A DNA stretch of 64,000 bases from Sinonovacula constricta (GCA_007844125.1 CM017564.1:26398494-26462493), one strand, 5' to 3'; counted from the first letter of the stretch, positions 11,428 to 24,875 are shown. Notes: generated from the sequence alone by a model not told the origin. Numbers and translations are program-made.

Positions 11428-13048
11428 TTATAACACTTTCTTGATAAGCAGAGAGGCAACTACAACAAAAGATGCTAAAAGAAGATTAAGTGATTTTGTT
11501 GATGCCGTATTACACCCGTCTGACTCGCAGTAGCAGGTGTTCTTGAACACGCCCACATTGTCCCAGGTCCACCTACATCCCCAAGCCACGCCCTGATCTG
11601 TTCGTGAGGCACATCTACGAGTGATCTTGATCCATGCTCCAACTATAGAAATTGCATGCAAGACATAAAATCATTCCATTTGTTAGAGGTTGTTTGCTTG
11701 CCAGTTCGTCGAAGTCTTTGTAAAACAACATTAATTTGGTCTTTATAACAAGTTTACTTGCCCCTTCATTATGATCTTTATTTCTTTATCTTTTTTCTGG
11801 TACTACTGTCAAATTATTATATTTGCTGCCATTATCTGGTGTGTTTTTTTAAATAATAGTATTAGTACTCAATGGGGAAAATGATTCCTGGTGGTAGTTA
11901 AAGCATATTACCAATACACTAATGTAATTAACGCTTTGTATAATTACATTAAGAATCAATTACATTTCTATTATCATTTATATTTTATTTAAACCAAAGG
12001 TATTCAGTAACTTAATTAACTGTTAAATAGCTTATGTCTATGTCAAACAATTAAGATAATTATGTTATTACCATGGGTCAACAATTCTTTAGTAAATTTT
12101 TGAGTAGCACATATTTCTTTCATCAAATTGAGATATCTGCAGATAAACTACAAGTGACATATACATACAGCCAGGGCTTTCTTGGTAGATCTTCACACAG
12201 AACTGTCCTGGGGTGTTGGCCTCGAAGCTGTTACAGTCCACCATGGCATTGATTCTTGTGTCAAATGCCGTCTCTTGAGGACATAGGTCTGAGTTTTCAT
12301 TGCTGTCACATTGGTAGCACTGGATGGCAGAGGCTAGAGATTAAGGAACAACGTTTCATTAACATGTAGTATGTTATATTTAAATATTGTTGTCGTGGGT
12401 TTGATCCCCACAATGGGTGCTCACTTTTCCCTGATTTACTTTACTGGTGTCAGAAGTAAACGGAAGCCTTGTGTGGCTATCTTAAGTTGGGCTTGGGCCC
12501 AGAAAGATATAAGGGGGAGGCGTGTAGTGCCGGTGTGGTGGAGAGGTCCACCTGTATAGCCCTGCGCGTGGCCCTGTTAGCTCAGTAGGTAGAACTCCGG
12601 ACAGTTATCCGGTGGTCGTAGGTTCGATCCCCACATCGTGCGCTCACTTTTCCCTTGATTTACTTTAGTAGCCAGAAATTATCTCCCTTTATAAATTTTA
12701 TAACTTACAGGTAATAATACAGGTAGAACCTTACTTTAATTGATTACTTTGAGCTAATTATTAAGTGGGACTCTTCCTGAAAACACAATACAATTAAAGA
12801 AGGCTTTTAAATTACAATTATCGCATTAATAACACACTTCGCCTATATTCAATCGTAAAATATACCGGAAGTGAGTCTATTACCGCTGCTATTCGCTAAA
12901 TGACGCCGTCTCGATTTCACCTGTGAATGTACAGGTGAGTTAAATATAAGAAGCATTTCATTTAGTTTTATTTGACATACGTACTCCTCTCAATGTATAG
13001 TAGGACCCCTAGCGTAAACACTAGGAGTTTCATCTCTATCCGTCCCAT
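11428..13048 (-). CDS. Ly6/uPAR-type three-finger GPI-anchored protein (copy 1)
   Basis: Three exons on the minus strand: 13048-12985 (ATG, signal peptide), 12333-12169, 11642-11428 (stop). All introns are phase 1 and the frame closes exactly (444 nt, 147 aa). Residues about 1-22 form a hydrophobic leader (MKLLVFTLGVLLY core). The mature part starts IQCYQCDS and ends CYCESDGCN, with ten cysteines as expected for a three-finger fold. A C-terminal hydrophobic tail (LNLLLASFVVVASLLIKKVL) follows, typical of GPI-anchor addition. Likely extracellular and membrane-attached; ligand unknown. Invertebrate relatives include quiver/sleepless and CD59-like proteins, but the specific role cannot be read here. 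The second gene at 18439-20576 has the same exon plan, so the two are probably tandem duplicates. Of two in-frame ATGs in exon 1 (GRIE between them), the inner one could also serve as start. Confidence 0.9.
12385..12675 (+). repeat. Tandem tRNA-derived SINE pieces (family D) in Ly6 intron 1
   Basis: 12545-12640 carries a tRNA-like head: A-box TTAGCTCAGTAGGTAGAA, a CCGG/CCGG anticodon-arm-like hairpin and B-box GGTTCGATCCCC. 12385-12420 carries a second B-box region. Both are followed by the same GCTCACTTTTCCC body, so a head-truncated copy precedes a tail-truncated copy. Confidence 0.7.
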
Positions 13049-13260
13049 AATGGCGGATGTCGTTTACCTTGGCGGCGCTGCTCACCTGTGTTTATTTCCG
13101 ATTTTTTGAACGTCACGTGACTACATATTTGTCATCCGGTGTACAGGTAAAAAAATGTCGCTGTCTTATTATCGAGTTTAGGGTATTGCGCAGGCGCAAT
13201 AAAAGGGGCGCAGAAGGGGAACGTATTTTATAAATGACATTTTAGGAAGGTTCATTAATT
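13049..13260 (-). promoter_or_regulatory. Probable promoter/5' UTR of Ly6 copy 1
   Basis: Relatively GC-rich sequence upstream of the start codon with an E-box CACGTG inside ACGTCACGTGACTAC (about 13110) and an NRF-1-like GCGCAGGCGC at 13188-13197. Position and motifs only; no TATA box is evident. Confidence 0.4.
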
Positions 13261-14431
13261 ATTACGTGTAAGGTAAAGAAAATAGAAAAATAAATATTTC
13301 ACCCTTGTAACAAAATTTGAAAGCCTCTAGTGTACCGTTTTGAAAACTAGATTTTCATTTCCAATATTTAAACTGTATGGTCAAAAGTGTAAACTTTTCT
13401 TTGTTTTGTTTTTGTGTTGTTTTTGTTTTTCAGAAGTCAACATTAAATAAGTTACCCATTTATTCGAAAATAAAAGACGAATGGGTGAGGATAAAAAAAG
13501 ACAACGTGTTGAATTAGACATTATAAGCGAGGGAGTACATTTGTCCATAAAGCGCGTCAAAAATGTTCTTCTTAAATGTGCAGTTTTTTATTAAATCAAC
13601 TTTCAGAAGGAAGAACCGCCATCGATCTCAAAATCCAATTAAAGCTAGAGAAAAAGTTTACAGGTTAAATTTCAATCGACCTCATTTACACTGGCCTGAT
13701 TATATATATTTTGTGGCTTATAATACCAAAAGTATTTCGTTCTTTTCAAATTACACGGTTATTTTAATCAGCACATGGTCAACTCAGTAAACTATTCAGG
13801 TAAAAAATATAAAATACGTGAGGTTTTCTTGTCACAAGTTGTGCGTGTGTGCATTTGGGTTCTCTTTTTTTCTCGTTCAATGTCTTTTTTATGGCCGTTA
13901 ATTGTTTGTATATTATAATCTTGCTGTGAGAGATGGCGAATAAGATTATTATGTCACAACAAAGTATACGTTTTAATAATTCTCTATCGCAACTTGTCTG
14001 CCGCTAAATTCAAGTATTCTGAAGTTTGTATACACAACACATCGCACACAATTACGTCATGGTGTTGTCGAAATGTTTACCGAATCAATAACTGTTGACA
14101 ATGGCTGTCCAGTTAGAAGCTGGGGTGGTGGTGCAAGATTTATATTACAGCCTGGGGGAAGCAGTCCATTGTTGCTGAATGGACAATTTATGTGTTGTCT
14201 GGAAGCCACAGGACCCTACACGTCACGCGGAGTGTCACGTATCCAGAGCCTCGTCCGTGTCACTTGTCCGGATGCGTGATGCTAAACATACATGTTTAAA
14301 TCAATAAGACCCAGATCAGAATAAACATCAAAATTAAGAAATATTGTTGAAGGCCCATTTATTATTCCAAATTCGCCTTGCGTCTTTATTTTCTACCTGC
14401 AAGTTCCATGTCTTGCAAGCCACGAACAGTC

Positions 14432-14503
<72 letters not shown>

Positions 14504-15590
14504 CATTGTCCTATGTAAAGGTATGCATTTTTATAACATGCAGCGGTTTTACTAAACTGAAGTATAGTTCCAGAAATGACACTCATTCTTACAGACACGC
14601 GTGCGTACATTTAACACTGGTTCTAAAAAGGAAAGATAGGCTAACTGTAAATAGCCTCCATAAAAGATTATTGTGTTTCTATAATTATATTGTTTGATTT
14701 ATGACAGACTTTTTTAAGATCTATATTTATACAAAGGAGCTAAGTCAACACTACGCATTATAATTTATTGTTTTATTGCCCGTTTCGGCGACCATAATAA
14801 ACTATTTTAAAATACCCTGATTTATTTATAATCTGGCACATTTATAGAGCTATTAATGCATCTATATTCATGTGACATATTTAGTGACGTGCTCTTCGAA
14901 AATCGTCTAACAATAGAGGCAATATATACTTTATTTAAAAGTTACGAAGGTAACAACATGTTTTTGTTTTTGTTTTTAATCAGAGACTTTCTTACGGAGA
15001 CTTATACTCGTAAAAACAAACAAACAACAACAACAACAAAAATACCTTTCCGATAGATTTTTGTCTGTAAACTATAATCATCCACGACCGAACTCAAAAC
15101 ATTTTTTTAAGAAAAAGTTGTGTTGTTGTTTTTTCAGTCCAATAAGTGCGATGTCAAGAAATTCATTTGTGACCATGGCTATGTGCCCTGAACAGCCGAT
15201 ATACATATTTTCTTCTTCTATTATTACTTGAGGATTAGTTTGTTCATTTAAAAGTGACCGCGATTTTTGACAATATTATAATAAAGGTCGGATAATAGAA
15301 ATAGAACTAACGAAAAAAAAAAGCACGTTGAATTCTTTTTTCTTTCGTAATTTAACTAATACCTATCAGAATATGCGCCACAGTTACTGTATCTTAACGC
15401 AACGTCATTGAACCATGCTGGATACAAAGTTAGTTCATATTTCATTTTGTGCTGAGAAATGACAAACAAGATCCAATGTTAATAGACATTTGGTTTCTCT
15501 ATCTGATGAAAGGTCATACAGTTCTGTCCCGTATATACTTTGTTGGATTCAACATTTGTTATTTTAAAATCATTTCATTGTTTTGTTTGT
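13261..15590. other. Intergenic between the two Ly6 genes, first part
   Basis: AT-rich, no recognised gene. It contains an (AAT)n microsatellite, listed separately. The small ORFs have no family resemblance. Confidence 0.5.
14432..14503 (+). repeat. (AAT)n microsatellite
   Basis: About 24 uninterrupted AAT units. Confidence 0.97.
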
Positions 15591-15597
15591 TTGTTGT

Positions 15598-15812
15598 ATC
15601 GCACCGACACAATTATGGTCATATTGACAAAGCCCAGCTAATTATTGTTGGAGGAAGACCCCAGACTTATATCTGGGTAGAACCACCGGCGCACCACAGG
15701 TTAGCTTGAAAACCTCCCCACAAAATTTCTCGCCCCGACCGAGACTCAAACCCACGCAATGAGGGGTTGAGGAGTTTTACGTCAGCGACTCTAACCGCTC
15801 GGCCGCTGGCTC
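15598..15812 (-). repeat. tRNA-derived SINE, family C
   Basis: On the minus strand, head with B-box-like GGGTTTGAGTCTCGG, then the body seen at 8398-8560, and a GTTTG-rich end. It is the most complete family C copy together with 52436-52700. Confidence 0.78.
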
Positions 15813-16404
15813 CCCCCACCCCCATCCCAAATCATTTTACCAGTCAGTGGTAGACACAGCTAGTTATATTGCCAGCTTAATACACAACGATATTTATAAG
15901 TATGTGTTCGGGTAATTACAAGTAAAAAACAAACAACAACAAACTTTTCTTCCATAAATTGACAGGTTAACGTTCATTAAGAACGACAGTCTATTTCTTA
16001 TGTAGAATTAATTAAAATTCAGACATAATTTAACCAATTTATGTCAATTTTCAGCGCTGAAGTTATGCCACCTCAATATGAACGCGTCCTTCTTTCCCAT
16101 GTCTTCAACATCTACACGACCTCGTTGCTTTCTTAGTTATTTATCACACGCACAGTTGTCAGGCGTAACGTTTTGTGGTTGGGAGGACAAACCACGCTTT
16201 GTCACGTTACGAATTACTGTATGCATACACAAGAATGCTCGTCTAGGCTTAGAACTAGAAAAAATACACATGTAGCTTTTTTACTATAAACTTTTCAACA
16301 TTAAAAAAAAAGACGCATTTTACTTCTTAACTTGTTCTATAAAACATCGACACAATTTTGATACATGTATTAATCCGCGTTCCTTGTCAAGTGTTAGTGA
16401 CATT

Positions 16405-16868
16405 TTAAATATGTTATCAGACAGTTTGGACCAAAAATATTTTCACTAATCATCATAATAAACCATTTTTACCTGAACATATCTCGCAAAATGCTGTTTA
16501 TTGACGTCTTACACCTGTCTGAAAACTGAACCATAACGCCACAGTCGTTATCACAAACGTGTTTTTCCAAACTGAGCCACGCTGCATAGTTAGCTATTTT
16601 TGAAATCAGAAACCACGTGACAACTTACGTTTCTGCTCATCTATGTCATTCGCAGTGACGTCGATGTCTATTTTTAGCAGCAATTCCAATTGTTCTTATT
16701 TAGTTTGAAGAGTGAACAATTAAGTGATGATTAACGAGTTTTACTGCCTAAAATTGAGATTCTGTTGAAAATCGCCAAAGCTTACACTGCAGAAATTCTG
16801 TACACACACCCCAGACAGAAGCCAGATATTGTTACATATACGCAAACTTTCGCATACCTCCTATAATA
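16405..16868. repeat. Degenerate TTAA-type MITE (family 3)
   Basis: Begins TTAA with a damaged end then CAGACAGTTTGG, and ends GCAAACTTTCGCATACCTCC. The internal GAGCCACGCTGC, CACGTGAC, GACGTCGATGTC and TATTTTTAGCAG blocks match the better copy at 57841-58351. Confidence 0.65.
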
Positions 16869-18438
16869 AACACACACGAGTTATTTTGACTGCAAGTTAG
16901 TTGTTTGCTACAACTGTAGCACGTTGGACCAGTCCTCTTCAATGCTTATCATTTCTACACTTTGTTTATTCATTTGACAATCCAATGTCAGAAGAGGTCG
17001 CAGTCATGCATACCAATACCCTTTTTATCACATGTCATTGATATAAAACAATATGAAGGTCATTTATAACTGGATGATACAATTAAAATCTAAATGCGGG
17101 TTTCTTTAGATACAATTTCAATACCTCTTCCGATTTGTTTACAATGGAGGTATGACAATCTGAATAAGAACGGTTGTGGGATCACGAAAAAACAACAACA
17201 TCCATATACTTAAAAAAAGGTTTTTAATATTTTAGCTTTATACATTAAATTTCTATTTGGTTCAATATTATATAAAATATTAAAAGATGTGTTATGTTAT
17301 AAGTGTGTTTACACAATAATGCCTAAAATACTTCTGTTTCATTTTCAATATGGCATCTTAATCAAGGTAAAGTTTTGTGTTATTCATTGAGAATATGTTT
17401 GAGTAAAAAATGTGAACAAGTATATACAAAAAAGATCTATACATGTGTAAAACAAGATAAAACCATAAGCATATTATTATACAGTATTAGTGCAATAACA
17501 TAAGAAGCATGTATCTCGCGTGCCACGCGCCTCGAAGACAACAACTCTGGCGTCCTGTTTCCATGTTGCTGTGGTCGAACCCCGTGGGGGACCCCACACT
17601 CACACATGCTATATGTCCACACTCCAATATAACATATATGAGATATACAGCCTACCTCGTAGACTGGTATACAATGTTTAACAATAATGATTAATATGAG
17701 TCATTTCACTAGTTTTTAAGTATTGTTGGCTAGTTATCTTTTAACAAATATGGATAGATATGAATGTTTGGTTAAATTTTGATCAGTGTTCCATTAACCA
17801 CATCAAGTGGTAAAAAGACCAAAGGTTCAAGTTTTCAATAAAACCAAACTCTTATAGAGATTATTAATATTTTGTATGAATATTCTATCCTCCAATATAA
17901 AAACAACACTTGGGTAACTTTGTGTTATTGCACTACTTATTAAAATTCATTGACCTATAATCAATAACTCTAGCAGCATCACATTCACCAGTCTCCCACA
18001 CATCCATCCCTTTCTCTCAATAACTACACACATACTAACACAATGACCTATTCTCCAACCTAGATGTTAACTCAATCTCTAAATTGGTGTATCGTTTCTT
18101 TTCTTTAATATTTTTCTCTTACAGACTCAATGTAACAATGATAAATAGTTCCATTTCTAGTGTCTCTTAATCCCATTTCAAATTTATTTTCTGTCTGCAA
18201 AGTTTTGAAAATATGAATGGGAATGTAATTTAAGCCTGTAGTTAACTAATTAAAGAGTAAAGGAATGTATTTTCAATATGTTTGACAGCAAATCATGAAA
18301 GTAAGCCTAATCTGCCACTTTTAAAGAGACTTCAGACAATTTCTTCTTATTGCATAGTTGACATCCAACAGATATGATAACTTAATTAATTTAATTCAAA
18401 TGAGCAGCAAATTAGAATGGGGCAGTTTGTTGATGTTG
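16869..18438. other. Intergenic, with probable 3' UTR of Ly6 copy 2 at its right end
   Basis: AT-rich and no gene recognised. A minus-strand AATAAA lies at 18189-18184, about 250 nt past the Ly6 copy 2 stop codon, and is a plausible poly(A) signal. Confidence 0.45.
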
Positions 18439-20576
18439 TTACAATTTCTTGAAGAGGAGTCCGAGTGTTGTTAGGGCCGGCAGGAGGAGCATGGTAATTG
18501 GGAGGTTAGCGGAGGTGGCCCCATTGCAACCGTCCTGGTTGTTGCAGTGACAGTAACGCATCTTGACACGGTAAGTACCGGTCCTCTCAAGGCACTGACG
18601 ACCTTCATCATCACCGACGGTACCAGCCTTAGCACACTGGCGGATGTAGCGTACATTCCACTCGTCATTGTAGTACACTGAAATAATGTAAGTACCATTT
18701 TGAGCATAGCCAAAAATAAGTTTAAAGTACAAATATGTTAGGGGTTTTACATTCTTGGAATTCAGAGTTAAATACCATGCTTGTGATTTTTAAATAGTTT
18801 CTTTAATGTACAATTAGCATGCAAAGAATGTTGTACGATAAAAACATACACCGATTTATTTGTTTTCACCTTAGGTGCCCATTGTAATGTTTTAAAATAA
18901 ATACTGTGTATTTGGGGCACCAACTCAGGATCTACTTGAAGTATTTTCTCTACACGAAAAAAGGACAATGGTATCCACATTTTACTCATGTTTGTTCTGA
19001 ACATGCTCTCCCCAAAGCCGTCTGCTCTGGTAGCTCAGTTGATGGAACACCTGAACATGAGGTGGTTGGTTCACACCCCAACCTGGTTACAATGGTTATG
19101 GCTTCTTGGCTCACGACAATGGTGACGAGGATAATCCCTTGTATGAGCCTACCAACAGGTGGAAACGGATAACATGCTAGAAACTGGTGGTCCATCCAGT
19201 AGATGCCTGGCTCCTTCCCCTCAGAGCTATCTGTTCAGGTAGCTCAGTTGACAGAGCACCTAACACAGCTAGCAGGAGGTCCTGGATTCAATCCTCAGTC
19301 TAGCTAAAATGGTTATTGCACCTTGGTTTACAACATTACTCACCCTCCTGTACAATTTTCCTGCACAAGGTCTCATCTGATTTACACTCATCAAGGTTGA
19401 AGGTCTTGTTGTTGAACCAATCGGAGCAGTCCTGCTGGAAGTAGGAGTTGCACTTGTAGCATTTTAGGGCAAAACCTGGAAGAAAACACGGAGTGCAAAG
19501 TAAAGCAAAATTGATATAAGCAAAATATCTAATTTTGGTTATGTTCATTGACTTTAACTAATAAATGCTGCACATGTTTTAACATTTTTAAATGATATGC
19601 TGCAGTTTAATTTCACTTAATGTCCTTTCAACACATTCATTACTTTTTTAAGGGGACTTGTCAATAATAATTATGGCAATCCCCAAGGACAATCTTTAAA
19701 CTACTGACAGATTTGACAGGTGCTATATTTTACATCAATTGATGAAGGGATCCTTTTACAACACTACCAACATATATGCCCATTGGGGCCCCATATTTAT
19801 TGTTCTCAGTATGTACTTTTGTCATGCAGCATGCAGCCAACCAAGACCAACTACCCTTTCAGGTTATCTTGCTAGTAATTGGATAACAAACTTATTGAGA
19901 GTGAAGTATATATATATATATATGTATATATCTACTGGTGTGAATAATTCAACATGAAGCTTCCAAAATTTCCCCCTCCCTCCAATGCTAAATCCACCCA
20001 ATAATACTGAAAATAAATCGGGCGCCAGTATTTACACAAAATATTCTATGAGATGTGAAATAGACGCACTTAGTAAGATAGAAGCACCACTCTATTTTAT
20101 TTCAAAGTAAAACTTCTGAGAAGGAGGCCCCCAAGAAAATGATTTCCTACAAAGGTAGGTCGTTTGAAGGTAACATAACTCTGGCTTCCATAAGACCCTT
20201 ACACTGCTTTATTTACATAACCGAAACAAAGCTACAAAATTGTCGAAATAACAGGATTGCCGAGTATTACGATATCGAGTATTCATAGGTATTATTGAAC
20301 GGTACAACTTAAAAAATAACATAACGTGTTTAAAGACGTAAACGCATTGGGGTTTTTGTTAAGTTATGTACCGATAATCTAGTCCACACAGTCGGCTTCG
20401 CATAACCAAAATGGCGTCAACAAGCCGTCGGTAGTTTTCCACAACAAAAATGTGTTAATTTCAACACAATTTGGTAATAAAGAATTAAATTATACGTCAC
20501 AAAATATTGGCTTACCTGATTCCATAACGAAATATAGAGTAGCAACTCCGAGCAAACCTGCAATTAACCACTTCAT
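18439..20576 (-). CDS. Ly6/uPAR-type three-finger GPI-anchored protein (copy 2)
   Basis: Exons 20576-20516, 19475-19344 and 18677-18439 on the minus strand, phase-1 introns, frame closed at 432 nt (143 aa). Signal peptide MKWLIAGLLGVATLYFVM at the N terminus. Mature protein starts LKCYKCNS and ends CHCNNQDGCN with ten cysteines, the canonical three-finger count. One N-glycosylation sequon (NKT) lies in exon 2. The hydrophobic tail (ITMLLLPALTTLGLLFKKL) suggests a GPI anchor. Exon number, phase and domain cuts equal those of copy 1 about 5 kb away, pointing to an old tandem duplication; sequence identity outside the cysteines is low. Extracellular, ligand unknown. Confidence 0.92.
19021..19310 (+). 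repeat. Dimeric tRNA-like SINE in Ly6 copy 2 intron 2
   Basis: Two tRNA-like heads, 19021-19090 (TGGTAGCTCAGTTGATGG, GGTTCACACCCC) and 19226-19306 (AGGTAGCTCAGTTGACAG, GGATTCAATCCTC), separated by about 135 bp. Both carry A- and B-box-like motifs and each is followed by an AATGGTTAT-type sequence. Confidence 0.65.
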
Positions 20577-20760
20577 TTTTACTTTTGATGATCACAACCA
20601 CACCGACAGAAGGTCACCAAGCGAATCCGTAGAGGACAGGAAAACGACGAGCATGCGCAACAATGGCCGCTTTGACCTGTGACGTCAGAGGGGCTCCTTG
20701 GGGTTATTAAGAAATACTCGACATTTCGAAACGGCTACCATTGACCCAGAGGCGACATGC
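20577..20760 (-). promoter_or_regulatory. Probable promoter/5' UTR of Ly6 copy 2
   Basis: Contains a perfect CRE palindrome TGACGTCA at 20680-20687 and an NRF-1-like GCATGCGCA at 20651-20659, both within about 110 bp of the start codon. No TATA box seen. CREB/ATF binding is inferred from the motif alone. Confidence 0.45.
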
Positions 20761-21255
20761 TAATGGCTTATCTGAACTTTGATCTACTGATCGCTATCAT
20801 TTCGAAATATTCGAATTGAAACTGAAGTGTAAACAATCAAACTGAATGAAGATCTATAAAATATGTGCTGAAGAAAAGATAGATATTAGATCTATATTGC
20901 CAAATTTCTGTTAATGTAGTAAATTTTGTAATATTGTATTACATCTTATAAGATATAATAGATACAAACACTATATATTATTTTAGTTATCTGGATCTAT
21001 TTCAGAAACCATGTATATTTTACGGTTAAACAAGTACTTTTAAACAATATTGTTTACATTTTATTTTTTTCTCAGATCTGCCAACAGCATACCTTGAGGT
21101 AGACCAAATTAAATCGAGGTATGCACTGCATCGTTAACCTGTGTATGTCTTAACATGTATAAAGTTTTTTGTGTCTGCGAACGAGAGAAAGGAAGATCAA
21201 AAAGATACCCTTTTAAATATCAGATTATTTAAAATAAAACACACCAAAGCCATAA

Positions 21256-22163
21256 CAACCACCTCAACCAGCAGTACCACGGTACTACATTCAGTACCAC
21301 CACCACCAGTACCACCACCAGTACCACCACCACCAGTACCACCACCACCAGTACCACCACCAGTACCACCACCACCAGTACCACCACCAGTACCACCACC
21401 AGTACCACCACCACCAGTACCACCACCACCAGTACCACCACCAGTACCACCAGTACCACCACCACCAGTACCACCACCACCTCGACCAGAAGTACCACAT
21501 TCAGTACCACCACCACCAGTACCACCACCACCAGTACCACCACCAGTATCACCACAGCCACCACCAGTACCACCACCACCAGTACCACCACCACCTCGAC
21601 CAGAAGTACCACATTCAGTACCACCACCACCAGTACCACCACCAGCACTACCACCAGTACCACCACAGCCACCACCAGTACCACCAACACCAGTACCACC
21701 AGCAGCAGCAGTACCACCGGTACCACCACTACCAGCCCTACCACTAGTACCACCACAACCACTACCAGTACCACTACTACCAGCACTACCACCAGTACCA
21801 CCTCGACCAGCAGTACTACGGCACTACATTCAGTACCACCATCACCAGTACCACCACAACCACCCCGACCAGCAGTACCACGGTACAACATTCAGTACCA
21901 CCACACCAGTACCACCACCACCAGTACCACCGCGACCAGCAGTACCATGGTACTACATTCGCTAGCACCACCAACAGTACCACCACCACCACCGCGACAA
22001 GCAGTGCCACCGTACTACATTCAGAACCACCACCACCAGTACCACCACAACCAGTACTACCACCACCAGTACTACCACAACCAGTACCACCACCACCAGT
22101 ACTACCCCAACCAGTACCACCACCACCAGTACCACCACCACCAGTACTACCACAACCAGACTA
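21256..22163 (+). repeat. CCA-rich low-complexity tandem array
   Basis: Irregular (CCA)n and GTACCACCA units with a higher-order block GACCAGCAGTACCACGG plus TACTACATTC recurring near 21266, 21483, 21598, 21807, 21869, 21932 and 21995. All three forward frames stay open (Val-Pro-rich, Thr-Ser-rich, His-Gln-Tyr-rich), as expected of a repeat rather than a gene. Confidence 0.93.
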
Positions 22164-22303
22164 GATATTGTAACATACGGGTGAATCGTATATGAAGGGC
22201 GCAAGACTAGATATTGTAACATACGGGTGAATCGTACATGAAGGGCGCAAGACTAGATATTGTAACATACGGGTGAATCGTAAATGAAGGGCGCAAGACT
22301 AGA
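22163..22303 (+). repeat. 46-bp tandem repeat, 3 copies
   Basis: TAGATATTGTAACATACGGG...GAAGGGCGCAAGAC is repeated three times nearly perfectly, abutting the CCA array. Confidence 0.93.
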
Positions 22304-22617
22304 ATTTGTAACAGTGCCTGCTTAAGGTGCACTCAAAAAATTATTAGTAATCCAGGTATATCAAGAAGTTTTTCACTCGAATTTTAAATGTTGGGTTTCA
22401 GTGTATACACTTTTCCCAAAGATATTGTCAAGATAATATTTTAAGTTCATGCATGTTATGTCACTTTTAGGGGCTAAGGGCTGTTTGATAATAACAGTGC
22501 TACATTCTTGTATGTTGTTGCTCCAATCTTATGTTAAATTTTAACCTTATTATTAATATAATACGCCTGCCGAAGACTGGACGTATTACTGGATCGGGTG
22601 GGGGGGGGGGGGGTGTC

Positions 22618-23025
22618 ACTATCAAAGCTATCGACTTGAAACCTCGTTGATGGATGGATCTCATTGAGATGAAGTGCAGTGCACAAGAGCCATCACTCTG
22701 CACGCCATGATGTTGGAGTTATTACCCTTTGTTAAATTTTCTTTTCCGGAGCATAACTCCTACATTATCAAAGCTATTGACTTGAAACTTGATCCATAGA
22801 TAGGTCTCTTTGAGACGGAGTGCAGTGCGCAGGAACCGTAACTCTGTACTTCTTGATTTTTTGAGATATGCCCTTTATTTAATTTTCTTGTCCAGAGCAT
22901 AACTCCTACGTTATCAAATCTATCGACTTGAAACTTCCTTTATGGATAGATGTTATTGAAACAGAGTGCAGTGCAATAGAAGCGTCACTCTCCTCTTCTT
23001 ATTTTTGAGTAAAGCCCCTTTCTGC
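22618..23025 (+). repeat. Degenerate approx. 143-bp tandem repeat, 2-3 copies
   Basis: Three units share ATCAAAGCTATCGACTTGAA-like, GAGTGCAGTGC and GCATAACTCCTAC blocks at about 143-bp spacing. A G-homopolymer at about 22598-22613 precedes them. Confidence 0.8.
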
Positions 23026-23867
23026 ACAAATGCCATTAATGTAATTTTTTGTATATTTGATGGTATTCCCCTTTGATTTTTTTTCCCAATTACCCAGATT
23101 GCAACCTTCAATCATACCAGAGTGCATTTCACAACTGTGCACAGCAGTTTGGCAGATTAAAGATTTTTTTTTATGTTATGTTGTTTCAGTTTTTCTTGCA
23201 ATAACCCAGAGTACAGTCCAAACCTTTGCCATATTGCATTGCACAAGACTGCAGTTTGTTTCAAATTGCCCTATTGACGGGCGTATTTTGCATATACTTT
23301 CAATTTTATCTTATATTTGTTCACACTTAATGAGAGACGTTTATGAATAGTCTCCCTTGAATAATCCCTAAATGCAAGTAGGTCCTTTCATTTGTTTTAC
23401 TCGGTTTTTATGCTTGTGTTCTATGGAGTGCATTTTTACTTTTCTGTTTTTCTTGTAATACACAGCTTATCCATCATCAACAAACACTTCCATTTTCTTT
23501 TTCAAGTAATATCTCTCTATAAGTATTTAAAAGAATTTTAAGCTTATTTTTATGCAAAAGTTTGAAATTTCTTTGTAATTGCAATATCTACAAAAGGAAC
23601 AAGCGATAAAGTCCAAGAATTCCAACTAAAAGGACCTACATTCTGTTTGAAAATACCTCGGATATTAACTAACAAGGGGGAGACAATGTACCCCCATTAT
23701 AGTATAATATTATAGGACAATAGTACAAACATAGAACAAAAGGAGTCTGAACACGTAACATTTAATAACATTTAATAACCAAGCACAGTCAGATAATCAG
23801 CCTTTACACGTTGAATGTACATAGACAGAACTTATGAAACACATTTGAACTTTTGGATGGGATTGGG
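23026..23867. other. Intergenic, nothing recognised
   Basis: No coding similarity, repeat or RNA gene seen. Confidence 0.5.
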
Positions 23868-24136
23868 ATTTGTCGGCATTCTTGCCGATACTGTGCACCG
23901 ACATTTCTATCATTATAGCACAGGGGCACTTATGAGGTGCCCAGGGACTGAACCCGGCCGGTCCATTATACTGACACCGACGAGTCAGGCGTAATGCTGT
24001 CCCCTTAGCCCCGAGCGTTAGGGGGGAAGCCACTACTACCAACTTTAAAGTCTTTGGTTTGACCCGGCCGGGGTTCGAACCCGCGACCTCCCGATCCGCA
24101 AGCCGACGCTCTACCACCTGAGCTATTGCGGCCGGT
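23868..24136 (-). repeat. tRNA-derived SINE, family B
   Basis: Minus-strand copy with a good tRNA head: A-box TAGCTCAGGTGGTAGAGCG and B-box GGGTTCGAACCCC. The body matches the plus-strand copy at 32336-32575. It has the Pol III promoter layout of a SINE rather than a tRNA gene. Confidence 0.85.
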
Positions 24137-24875
24137 ATATTTGAACTTTGGTACACCTTAACTGTTTAATATAATCAGACACTACATGATCAAACAGGTT
24201 TGCTGTTTATCGGTGTCTTAACAAATTATCACCATGGTTAAATTGCATTTTATACTGATCTTTACATCAGAAAATGATTTTTAAAATAATTTTAATACAA
24301 AAGATTCTTGTTAGGCACCTCCCAACTAATATCGCAGGAAAGTTCAAGTCTGTGCATATTCATTCGAATATCTGTTGGCATCATTGCGTTTAATGGGGTT
24401 AGTTTGCATTACTTTATTAATCATTAAATAAATTAAAACTCTACATGTTCAAGTTAAGGAATACTTCATGTCAACAAACAGATTTTTTGTCTGATGACCA
24501 TACTATCTTGGCCAGGCCGGGACCTTGCAACCCTATCTTAAAATACAGTGCAATCCGTAATTACATCCCTTTTAGTCAAAAAGTTGTAAAACCATCTTGG
24601 ATACTGGTGCGAAAATCACGTGCGATGTGAAAACACTCACCCACTGTTTATTCGCACTGACAAAACGCACGCGAAAAGTAATAGTCATGGATTACAACCG
24701 AACAGAATAAGTACAGTTGGAGTTTTCTTTGACGCGACGAATTTACGCACAGAATTTACGCACTGGATTAACGAGTTCATGGAATACCGGCATGACGCAA
24801 ACGTCCAATGTATTAGTTAACAACGATAACATCTTGGAATAAACATAAACAATAAACAGAGTCACACTGGCTAAA

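Noticed and set aside
12545..12640. Possible tRNA gene
   Set aside because: A and B boxes are present but the acceptor stem does not pair, and the sequence continues into a SINE body found again nearby.
21141..21965. 274-codon Val-Pro-rich ORF
   Set aside because: Produced by the CCA array; the other frames and the opposite strand are equally open, and there is no domain.
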